A program made the translations under genes and the position numbers. From assembly GCA_965221075.1 (NCBI GenBank), contig OZ244865.1, positions 3,250,899-3,314,898 on the forward strand: a stretch of 64,000 nt of DNA, read 5' to 3'. The DNA is from UBA2970 sp965221075 (GTDB lineage Bacteria > Verrucomicrobiota > Verrucomicrobiia > Limisphaerales > AAA164-E04). Within the stretch, counting starts at the first letter, position 1. Every line of letters begins with the position of its first letter. Shown here in pieces: positions 37,838-46,045 of this stretch. The notes under the pieces were generated by a model. That model ran no database searches, was not told the DNA's origin, and was given only the letters and a program-made list of their open reading frames with translations.

Positions 37838-38349
37838 CCCACGCACGCCCGTTACTCGCCAGGAGGGCTCCTCGACTGACTGTCCACACGATATCGCGGC
37901 GCTACGAGGCCCTTGACGGCGATGACGTAGCGCTGGGAATCCGACATCTTTGGCTGGTACGGGATCGCCAGCAGCATCCGTAATTCGGCGATCGAGCGTA
38001 CATGCCCGAGGCCCGATGCCAGAGAACAAGCTTGATGCCGTTTCCCTTTGTAGACTTGAAATCCCCCACGGGGAACCGGCCGTCTTCTCTTCATGGCCTG
38101 TTCCCTTCGATTCCATGCCGATGGCCTCCGAAAGGGCTCCCTGTTTCTCCTCGACATGAGGGAAGCGGTATCCTGCAATCCCATCTGGAGCCGATTGAAA
38201 AGGAGACTGAATCCGGAAGTACCGGAAAGAGCCGTTGCGCTACGCTTGGCGTCGGAAGCCTCCCCAGGAACAGCCTTCCCTGGATCGATCCCGGCTCACT
38301 TCGAAGGCATGCCACCCCAGTGACGCAACCAGCAGCCCCAGCAGGAACC
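37838..38349. other. Conserved spacer between sulfatase remnant and PPC gene, unit D
   Basis: Shares the sequence type of unit B but lacks about 60 bp at its start. The PPC reading frame is open upstream as far as 38002, without any recognisable protein features. Confidence 0.5.
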
Positions 38350-41300
38350 ATGAAACCGCAGCAAATGAAAACAACGCACGTCCCTGCCCAGGATTCCGAA
38401 AGCGAATGCAGGAATCCCGGCCTTCTCCGCCTTCTGCTCCTGCAAATTCTCCTGATGGCGGGCGGATGCGTCAACGCAGGGAGCTTTCTGATCGGAGCCG
38501 TGGCGCAAACCGCCCATCGGGCAAGGAGGAGCCTTGGGGTTCCGGTTCCGGCGTTCGCTTCCCGAAGCCTGCGCCATACGATTCCTGCCCTCTGCGTCTG
38601 CGCATGCAGCCTGGCTACGGTAGCAGCGGACGATTGCGAGGACCTGGCACTGGTTGAACCGTCCATGCTCAAGGCAAACGAACTGAACTACCGCAAGACC
38701 GGCTTGTACCGCGGCATTTCTCCAGCCACTGTCACCAACTACAGCATCTACCGGATCGACACCTCGAAGATCACGTACAAGACCGGAACATTGCATGTGT
38801 ATTCGGAAGAATTCAGCGAGTACTTTACAAGCAACTACGGAGCGGTGGACACCTACGGCGTTCTGCTCGATTCGGAAGGATGCGAGCTGGCCAGGAACAG
38901 CGACAGCGGGGAGGACGACCATTTCCGCCTGTCGCACGACTACGATCCCGGCGAAACGTACTACATCAAGATCGGATTGGAAAGAACGCCCCAGAATTCC
39001 GCGCTCTTCAAGCTGCACGCCTATGTGAGCGATACCGACTATGAGCAGATAGGCCTGATCCACGTTGATGGCGGCGAGTCCATCGACAAGCCAGGCGAAG
39101 AGAATCTATATCGCATCGACGTTCCCAAGCCGGGTATTCTGCATGTGATCACAGGGGGCTTCATGGATACATATGGCTCTCTGTACAAAGGCGACAAGTA
39201 CGGAAGGTTCCACGAAAGCAAGGACAGCCTGATATGCGAGAACGACGATGTGATCGATCTGATGTACGACAGCAGCAATACAGTTCTGAACCACTTCAAC
39301 TGCTATTTGAAAAGATACGTGGAGCCTGGCACATACTATGCCAAGATCAGGCTCTACTCTCCCAAGGAGACAGGCAGCTATATTATTTCAACCATTTTCG
39401 AAGAGTTAGATCTAGGCGCCTCCAGCGTTATTAGCGCCAATGGACTGCATGCGGATTCGTTCGACAAGGCAGGAGCCTACAGCAACTACAAAGCATACCG
39501 GATCGATATCCAACAGACGGGGACCCTGTCCGTGAAGCTTTCCGGCGATGCGGAAACTCGAAGGTATCTTCTGGATTCCGCAGGCAACGTGCTTGAATCG
39601 AACGACGACATCGAACCGGAAAGCGGAAGGCGGATCGTTCAGGAAGTCCATCAAGGACGCTACTATCTTGTCATGCACCACTCGATGCTGGATGGAACAG
39701 GCGGCTACGGAGTTGCCACATCCTTCGCCAGCCCTGTCAACTACTCCACAGTCCCCTACGATCTGTCGATCGATCCCGACACCAGCTATCTAGCTTCCAT
39801 TGAAAATGCAGGCGACTACAGCATATACAGGATGACCGTCACCAACCAGGGAACCTTGACCGTGTACACTACCGGCAGCATGGACACTTTCGGCCAGTTG
39901 CTGGATCACTCGGGCAAGGAGCTGGAGTCCAGCGACGACGCAATCGTCGGCTTCAGCAATTTCTACATCAGCCGGAATGTAGACCCTGGAACCTACTATG
40001 TCAAGGTAAGGCACTATTCGGATTCGGAAACGGGAGACTACGAAATAGTCAGAAGCTCTGTGAATTCGCTCGAGGATATCCATTCTGACCTGGATGGCGA
40101 TGGACTTTCTAGATACGAGGAGATGCATCTGTTCTCCTACTACCATCTGAATCCTCTCAACCCAGACAGCGACGGCAACGGTACATCGGACGGCTACGAG
40201 GACTTCGACAACGATCGCGTCTCCAACAAGTTCGAGATCAACCGTTACGATTCCCATCCCCTCGATGCGTACAGCCTGGATCCGAATGGCGAGATTACGG
40301 ACGCATCCTGGCTGTTTCTGGCTCCCATGGACATAAACAGCGTCTCGTCTCTAATGAATGCCTGGGACCAGATTCAAGCCATTGATGGTAGAAGCACATC
40401 GCTGATCCTGGTATCGAGCGGACAGGAGGAGTCGCTGGTTTCATCCAGCTCACGGCAGGCGACTACCCGCTTTGTCGGAACAACAACTGTCAATGGCGAA
40501 TCGTATCTGAATTTCACGCTCGATTCAGATCAGACCAATACGGTTCACGACTTGTACTATCTCGCCAGCCTGTCCATTGGCTTCTATTGGGAAAGAGTGG
40601 GTGAAGTCCAGGCTGGCAAGACCAACAGCATTCCGGCAAGCCTGTTTCCAGCGAACCAGGGTTTCTTCACTTCGGGCAGCAAGGAGGATGCGGACGAAGA
40701 CGGATTGACAGACGGCTTCGAGCTGCTTGTTACCGGAACAAGTCCTACCAATCCAGATTCCGCAGCCGACCTGGACAATGACGGAGTTCCGGAATCATTT
40801 CTTGAGCTTTCTGCTAACTCCATCTTGGACTCCAAGGAAGATTTCGATGCAGATAGTTTGCCCAACATGGCTGAATACCGATTTGGAACCAATCCCTTCA
40901 GTTCCGATTCCGACTACGATGGAGAAAAAGATGGTGAAGAAGACTATAACGCGGACGGCATCTCTAACTATGATGAGTCCATGATTGCATTCGAAGGCAA
41001 GCATTCCAAGCTCCCCAAAGGATACAGCGAGCATACTGTTCTGCTTAACGTGGAGGGATCTGAAGATATCCAAGACATGAATAGCATCGAATTCTATTTT
41101 GACACCGAAGGCGCATATGTCACAACAGTAACCGTCACAAACCAAAGCTACTTGAAAATAAGATATCAAAGACTAACACATGATCGGATCGCTAATATGT
41201 ATACAAATTACTATGGCAGTCATTATACTAACCCACTTGAAAAGCGTCAAGTGTTTGGGCCAGATTCTCTCGATGGGCATTCATTGACGAACTATCAAAA

Positions 41301-42033
41301 ATATATAAATGCCTTGCCTGCGTTTTGGACACAAACTGATCCAGATCTAATGGTGTTGCCAACGATTTTCTATTCCGAAATAGACAAAGAGCTTGATATT
41401 GATCCTGACAGTTCTTACGGTTATTCAAATCTTTTTTTAGATCATATTTCGGAAACTACCTACTACGAACTGATAAAACACAGGCATACTGCGCTGACTC
41501 TGCTTTATATGGGATATGATATCGATTTTGAGAAGACACGCGAAAATATATACTACGAGAGATTGCTGTTCTACAGGTTGAAAGCCTTAAGAATGTTTTC
41601 TCCGAACTCCCTTGGCAAATATTCTAGTCATTATGGTTACCATGCTATTGTCTTTGGCTATGGCGATGCCGTAGCAAGCGAGACATGGTCTTCGATTCAG
41701 GATCAAGCAAAAGAAAGTGGCCGCTTTACTTTTGCTGATACTTATGCTTTTCCGCCAGATCTGCAAGAAGCATTTATCGAATTTGCCAATGATGTTGAGT
41801 CAGGCAGGAACTTGCCATATTCATATCCTTGGAACAATCCTGATATTGATGTTCAACGCATATATATGCCTGATGGATCATTCCCTCCGTTTACTCCGAT
41901 TGATATTCCTAGATATTATAGCCAATGGGTGCTTCATCATTACGTGCAGTCAATGCTAGCGACCATGGAACCAGGATTAATTGAAGACGACGGAAGCTTA
42001 ACTTATTATGGTTTTTTTGTGTTAGCCTATTAG
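38350..42033 (+). CDS. Large secreted PPC-domain / calcium-repeat protein, copy 4
   Basis: 1227 residues from the conserved MKPQQ start. The leader is identical to copy 1 over much of its length (GGCVNAGSF, GVPVPAFASRS), while other sites match copies 2 or 3. The calcium-repeat block diverges from ~40800 (LELSANSILDSKEDFDADSLPNMAEY, then DSDYDGEKDGEEDYNADG). The AT-rich C-terminal part keeps LPAFWTQTDPDLMVLPTI, YYERLLFYRLKALRMF and PPDLQEAFIEFANDVESGR. No enzyme motif is seen. It sits, like the others, downstream of a sulfatase and upstream of alr, but both neighbours are broken here. Confidence 0.85.
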   Translation: MKPQQMKTTHVPAQDSESECRNPGLLRLLLLQILLMAGGCVNAGSFLIGAVAQTAHRARRSLGVPVPAFASRSLRHTIPALCVCACSLATVAADDCEDLALVEPSMLKANELNYRKTGLYRGISPATVTNYSIYRIDTSKITYKTGTLHVYSEEFSEYFTSNYGAVDTYGVLLDSEGCELARNSDSGEDDHFRLSHDYDPGETYYIKIGLERTPQNSALFKLHAYVSDTDYEQIGLIHVDGGESIDKPGEENLYRIDVPKPGILHVITGGFMDTYGSLYKGDKYGRFHESKDSLICENDDVIDLMYDSSNTVLNHFNCYLKRYVEPGTYYAKIRLYSPKETGSYIISTIFEELDLGASSVISANGLHADSFDKAGAYSNYKAYRIDIQQTGTLSVKLSGDAETRRYLLDSAGNVLESNDDIEPESGRRIVQEVHQGRYYLVMHHSMLDGTGGYGVATSFASPVNYSTVPYDLSIDPDTSYLASIENAGDYSIYRMTVTNQGTLTVYTTGSMDTFGQLLDHSGKELESSDDAIVGFSNFYISRNVDPGTYYVKVRHYSDSETGDYEIVRSSVNSLEDIHSDLDGDGLSRYEEMHLFSYYHLNPLNPDSDGNGTSDGYEDFDNDRVSNKFEINRYDSHPLDAYSLDPNGEITDASWLFLAPMDINSVSSLMNAWDQIQAIDGRSTSLILVSSGQEESLVSSSSRQATTRFVGTTTVNGESYLNFTLDSDQTNTVHDLYYLASLSIGFYWERVGEVQAGKTNSIPASLFPANQGFFTSGSKEDADEDGLTDGFELLVTGTSPTNPDSAADLDNDGVPESFLELSANSILDSKEDFDADSLPNMAEYRFGTNPFSSDSDYDGEKDGEEDYNADGISNYDESMIAFEGKHSKLPKGYSEHTVLLNVEGSEDIQDMNSIEFYFDTEGAYVTTVTVTNQSYLKIRYQRLTHDRIANMYTNYYGSHYTNPLEKRQVFGPDSLDGHSLTNYQKYINALPAFWTQTDPDLMVLPTIFYSEIDKELDIDPDSSYGYSNLFLDHISETTYYELIKHRHTALTLLYMGYDIDFEKTRENIYYERLLFYRLKALRMFSPNSLGKYSSHYGYHAIVFGYGDAVASETWSSIQDQAKESGRFTFADTYAFPPDLQEAFIEFANDVESGRNLPYSYPWNNPDIDVQRIYMPDGSFPPFTPIDIPRYYSQWVLHHYVQSMLATMEPGLIEDDGSLTYYGFFVLAY

Positions 42034-42219
42034 TCTTTTTTCAATACCAAAGCAGTTTCTCTATTGAAGTTGGCGGCCACCCTTGCTGCAGAGGAACTGG
42101 GGCCTCCGGCTACAGCGGATTGCTACGGCGGAATCTGCTTCCCAAACAACAAAGTCATGCGTAGAGCCTTCAGTCGATTGACGAATTAAGTGTCTTAATA
42201 TTATTAACAAGTTTTGGAT

Positions 42220-43060
42220 CGCCGACGAGTTCCGAGAGTGTCGGCTGGATCTGGTCCTCAACCACCTGGGGGAGGTGAGGGTGTGGAGCCGGTGCGCCCG
42301 GCGGGCGGGGAGACGCCTGCCGGGCCTCCTCCACCTCGACACCGGCATGTCGCGGCTGGGACTCCCAGCCCGGGAGCAGCGGATCCTTCGGGAGGATCCC
42401 TCCCTGCTGGAGCCCCTCCGGTTGGCGCTGCTGATGAGCCACCTGGCCCACGGCGCCGATCCCGTCCTTTCCGGGGACCAGAGGCGCGCCTTCGAGGAGG
42501 CCCGCGGGCCCTGGAAGTGCGTACCGGCCAGCCTGGCGAACTCCGAGGGGATCCTCCTGGGTAGGGAATTCCACTACCAGATGGCGCGTCCCGGGATCGC
42601 CCTCTACGGAGGCCTGGCTCCCTTCCGGGAGGTGGCTTCGCTGCAGGCTCTGGTGATCCAGGTGCGCGATGTGCCGGCCGGAGCGGCCGTCGGCTACGAC
42701 GGGACCTGGAAGGCCTGCGGGCCCGCCCGCATCGCCACCATCCCGGTAGGCTATGCCGACGGCATGCTGCGCTCGTGCAGCAACCGGGCCGCCGCCTGGA
42801 TCGGGGGGCGCCGGGCCCCGGTGGCGGGGCGGATCTCCATGGACCTGGCCACCCTGGACGTCACCGGCATCCCCGGGGTGCGCCCCGGCACGCCCGCCAC
42901 CCTCCTGGGAGGGCCCGCCGCCACCCTCCAGGACCTCGCCCGGGCAGCCGGGACCATTCCCTACGAGATCCTCGTCTCGCTGGGTAGAGGACGCTTCACC
43001 CGGCGCTACCTCCCGCCCGGCGAAGCCTGCGGCAGATCCCCCGGGAGCCGCTCTCCATGA
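42220..43060 (+). pseudogene. alr: Alanine racemase pseudogene, 5'-truncated, unit D
   Basis: Homology to the intact copies begins around the codons for EEFLE, so about 90 N-terminal residues, including the PLP lysine, are missing; the preceding ~180 bp are AT-rich spacer. The rest is one open frame with HLDTGMSRLG, GYDG, IPVGYADG and GRISMD. It cannot be a working racemase. Confidence 0.92.
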
Positions 43061-43811
43061 AGCCGATCAGCTCCCGGCCCGCCGGAGTGGCGGCCGTCCG
43101 CGCGGCCTCCTCCAGGGCTCCGGAGAGGGAGCCGCCCCGCCGGAAAAGCAGCCGGTAGAGGCGCTTGATCTCGCTGCGCTCCTCCTCGGGCATGCCGGCC
43201 CGCCGCAGCCCCACCAGGTTGAGACCGGCCAGCTCGTTGACATTGCAGGCCGTCAGGAAGGGGGGCAGGTCCTGGCTCATGGCCGCCAGCCCCTGCAGCA
43301 TGGCCAGGCGCCCGATGCGCACCCACTGGTGGACGCTGGCGTTGCCTCCGAGCACCGCGCCGTCCCCCACCTCCACATACCCTCCCAGCAGGACGCCGTT
43401 GGCCAGGATCACCCCGTCCCCCACCCGGCAGTCGTGCCCCACATGGCTCCCGGCCATGAGCAGGCAACCCGAACCCACCACCGTCTCCCCCTCCCGGGCC
43501 GAGGCGTGGATGGTCGCATGCTCCCTGACGACGTTGCCATCCCCGATCACCAGGCGGGACGAACCGCCCCGGTAGCTCCTGTCCTGGGGCGCCCCTCCGA
43601 CCACGCAGCCGGGGTGCAGCACGTTGTTCTTCCCGATCCGGGTCTGGCCGACCACGTAGGCGTGGGGCCCGATGCGGCAGCCGTCGCCTATTTCCACCTC
43701 CCCCTCGATCACCGCGTAGGGGCCGATCCTCACATCCCGCCCCAGCGACACTCCGCCGCCCACCAGGGCGGTCGGATGCCGTCCCTCGATGCCGTGGGGA
43801 AAGCTGCTCAC
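42996..43811 (-). CDS. lpxA: UDP-GlcNAc acyltransferase LpxA (unit D, behind intact hflX)
   Basis: 271 residues; the GTG start overlaps the hflX stop (GTGA at 43808-43811), which indicates translational coupling. Same beta-helix motifs as the unit C copy, including the essential His of SHVGHDC and VHQWVRIG. One striking change: GGYVEVGD replaces GGHVEVGD, altering the position equivalent to His144 of E. coli LpxA by a single C-to-T transition. The copy in the ancestral operon position may therefore have reduced activity, while the unit C copy retains all conserved His residues. Confidence 0.92.
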   Translation of the reverse strand: MSSFPHGIEGRHPTALVGGGVSLGRDVRIGPYAVIEGEVEIGDGCRIGPHAYVVGQTRIGKNNVLHPGCVVGGAPQDRSYRGGSSRLVIGDGNVVREHATIHASAREGETVVGSGCLLMAGSHVGHDCRVGDGVILANGVLLGGYVEVGDGAVLGGNASVHQWVRIGRLAMLQGLAAMSQDLPPFLTACNVNELAGLNLVGLRRAGMPEEERSEIKRLYRLLFRRGGSLSGALEEAARTAATPAGRELIGFMESGSRGICRRLRRAGGSAG

Positions 43812-45160
43812 ATCCGGTCCCCGGCTGCAGCGGATCCGGCCTCCTCCCGGACCCGGCCCGGCTCCCGCCCGGAGAGGCGGGGGCCGGGAGCCTCCGGACC
43901 GGCGGCGAAGCGGACGAACTCGTGGACGCGGTGGGGGGGCACGCGCGCCTTGATCTCGGCGTGGGCGCCGGAGTACTCCAGCCGGACAACCTGGCCGACC
44001 TGGTGAACCCGGGCGATGGACGCGGACTCCTCGATCGGGATGCGCAGTTCCAGGGCCAGGCGCACCGGACGCAGCATGCGGCAGAGGGCGGCCCCGATCT
44101 CCTCCATCCCGGTCCCCTCGGCGGCGCTGGCCTCCACCCAGGGGGAGCGCACGCCTCCGGGAAGAGCGGCTCCCCCCTCCAGCCGGTCGATCTTGTTGCA
44201 TACCGTCAGGACGGGCTTGCTTCCGGCCCCGATCTCGGCGAGAGCCGATTCCACCGCGCGTATCTGCTGCTCGGCCTCGGGATGGCTGGCGTCGACCACA
44301 TGGATCAGGAGATCCGACTCGACCACCTCCTCCAGGGTGGCCTTGAAGGCCTCCACCAGGCGGTGGGGAAGCTGGCGGATGAATCCCACGGTGTCGGAGA
44401 GGACCAGCCGCTGGTTGGTGCCCAGGCGCAGATGGCGGATGGCGGGATCGAGGGTGGCGAAGAGGCGGTCCTCGCCGGGGGCCCCCGATCCGGCCAGGCG
44501 GCGCAGCAGGGTGGACTTTCCGGCGTTGGTGTACCCGATCAGGGAGGCCTGGGGCCAGAGGCGGCGGCGGCGGCGGATCCTCTGGACCGCCCGGCGGCGG
44601 CGCACCCGCTCCACCTCCCGGCTCAGGCGGTGGATCCGCTCCTGGACCCGCCGCCGATCGGTCTCCAGCTGCGACTCCCCGTCGCCCCGCATGCCGATCC
44701 CCCCCTTCTGCCGGGAGAGGTGGCTCCAGAACCGGGTCAGCCGGGGCAGCACATGGCGCAGCTGGGCCAGCTCCACCTGGAGCTTGCCCGCCCGGGTCCG
44801 GGCCCGCTGGGCGAATATGTCCAGGATCAGCGAGGTCCGGTCCAGCACCTTGCGTCCGAACACCTGCTCCAGGCTGCGGCCCTGGCCCGGGCTGAGATCG
44901 TCGTAGAAGATCACCGTGTCCACCCCCAGGCTCCGGCACTGCTCGGCCCACTGGCGGGCCTTGCCCCGCCCGACGAAGGTCTCCGAGACCGGGCGGTCCA
45001 GCCGCTGCACCCCCACGCCGGCCACCTGCGCCCCGGCGGTGCGGGCCAGGCTGGCCAGCTCCTCCATCGATTCACGGAGATCGGGGCGGGGACGGGAGCG
45101 GAGGTCGGCCCGGACCAGGAACACCTTCTCGGCACTGTTGCTGGGGGATCGCGGCTCCAA
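43808..45160 (-). CDS. hflX: Ribosome-associated GTPase HflX
   Basis: 450 residues. The N-terminal HflX domain has VGRGKARQW near residue 63 and the conserved RTRAGKLQVELAQL, LSRQKGGIGMRGDGESQLETDRR segments. The GTPase domain has G1 GYTNAGKST, G3 DTVGFIRQLPH and G4 NKID. The C-terminal ~100 residues form the usual small domain plus an Arg/Glu/Pro-rich tail. By family knowledge it binds the 50S subunit and splits stalled ribosomes. It is the only complete hflX in the window and is translationally coupled to lpxA-4. The divergent gap to the next gene (45161-45364) should contain its promoter. Confidence 0.96.
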   Translation of the reverse strand: MEPRSPSNSAEKVFLVRADLRSRPRPDLRESMEELASLARTAGAQVAGVGVQRLDRPVSETFVGRGKARQWAEQCRSLGVDTVIFYDDLSPGQGRSLEQVFGRKVLDRTSLILDIFAQRARTRAGKLQVELAQLRHVLPRLTRFWSHLSRQKGGIGMRGDGESQLETDRRRVQERIHRLSREVERVRRRRAVQRIRRRRRLWPQASLIGYTNAGKSTLLRRLAGSGAPGEDRLFATLDPAIRHLRLGTNQRLVLSDTVGFIRQLPHRLVEAFKATLEEVVESDLLIHVVDASHPEAEQQIRAVESALAEIGAGSKPVLTVCNKIDRLEGGAALPGGVRSPWVEASAAEGTGMEEIGAALCRMLRPVRLALELRIPIEESASIARVHQVGQVVRLEYSGAHAEIKARVPPHRVHEFVRFAAGPEAPGPRLSGREPGRVREEAGSAAAGDRM

Positions 45161-45364
45161 TCGGACGAGGCAGGGTCATTGTCGTTCCGCCCGGGGAGGC
45201 TGTCAAGGCCTGGCCCGCACCGGGGATCCAGGGCGTCGGCTCCTCCGCACGGCGGAGCCTATGCGTCCTCCCGGGAATGGAGGGATCCCCCGAAGCGGCC
45301 CGCGCCCCGGCCGGGGCGATAGGGATTGCAATGCGCCGGGAATTGCCGGATCTTCCCGGTTCTG

Positions 45365-46045
45365 ATGAACCAGCCCTTGGGACGCTCGCTGGGGGATCTG
45401 ATGCCGCCCGATCCGGGCGGGGATCCAGGGAAGGATCCCTCCGGATCCGGAGTCGGGCGCATCCTCCGGGAGGAACGGGAGCGGCGCGGGAAGCCCTTCG
45501 GCGAGAAGTCCTCCCCCTTCGTCACCAGGGAGAGGAAGGCCGGGCGCAGGCTGCTGGAGGAGGTGCCTTCCTGGATCTTCTACCAGGGATACGTGGTCCT
45601 CCTCGCCCTGGCCCTGTGGCTCTATCTGGCCGGGACCGCCCCGCTGGAGACCTCGGCCGTCCTCGAGATCCTCGGGCTGGTGGCGGCCGCGGCCCTGCTC
45701 GGGGTGGTCCCGTGGCTGCGCAACGTGCTCCGCAACCAGAGGATCGCGGTGATGCACCCGGTCCCGGCCTGGGGGGTGCTGGCCAACGGCGGGGCCGCCA
45801 ACCGGCGCCTGCTGGTCCACCTGCGCCGGCCCTTCTTCGTGGTGCTGGTCACCCGGACCGCCTGGGACCACCTCAGGGTCCGCCCCTACTGGCTGGACAC
45901 GCCCCCCAACATGTCCCGCGCCACCACCGAGAGGCTGCTGGACGAGGCCAGGGACTTCTTCCGGAAGTGGGAGAAGGAGGGAGCCCCGGAGCCGGAGGCT
46001 CCGGCCCAGGCGCCCCCCCCTCCGCCCTCCCCCGCCGAAAGATAG
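45365..46045 (+). CDS. Small membrane protein of unknown function upstream of acnA
   Basis: 226 residues from the ATG at 45365 (another ATG at 45401 is possible). The N-terminal ~65 residues are soluble and Gly/Pro/Arg-rich; two membrane segments follow at ~75-92 (VVLLALALWLYLAG) and ~100-118 (ILGLVAAAALLGVVPWL). The rest is a cytosolic or periplasmic domain with a VPAWGVLANGG motif and a Pro/Ala/Glu-rich tail. I do not recognise the family. The stop codon is immediately followed by the acnA start, so the two are co-transcribed and probably translationally coupled. Confidence 0.75.
   Translation: MNQPLGRSLGDLMPPDPGGDPGKDPSGSGVGRILREERERRGKPFGEKSSPFVTRERKAGRRLLEEVPSWIFYQGYVVLLALALWLYLAGTAPLETSAVLEILGLVAAAALLGVVPWLRNVLRNQRIAVMHPVPAWGVLANGGAANRRLLVHLRRPFFVVLVTRTAWDHLRVRPYWLDTPPNMSRATTERLLDEARDFFRKWEKEGAPEPEAPAQAPPPPPSPAER

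Larger units (their letters stand above)
36811..45160 (+). repeat. Tandem segment, unit D
   Basis: Fourth copy: truncated sulfatase, PPC copy 4, alr lacking its 5' end, complete lpxA and the only complete hflX. Because hflX is full length and joins unduplicated DNA at 45160, this is the right end of the array and probably marks the original chromosomal position of hflX-lpxA; the intact sulfatase marks the original left end. Confidence 0.9.

Noticed and set aside
38002..38349. A 116-codon N-terminal extension of PPC copy 4
   Set aside because: Only open in this copy at that length; the MKPQQ start is common to all copies.
13986..42033. Diversity-generating retroelement as the source of PPC variation
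   Set aside because: No reverse transcriptase or template repeat is visible, and the variation includes indels and wholesale divergence rather than adenine-specific changes.
13986..42033. Polymorphic toxin system
   Set aside because: No recognised toxin domain, no Rhs/VENN/pretoxin motif and no small immunity gene after each copy; the next gene is always alr.
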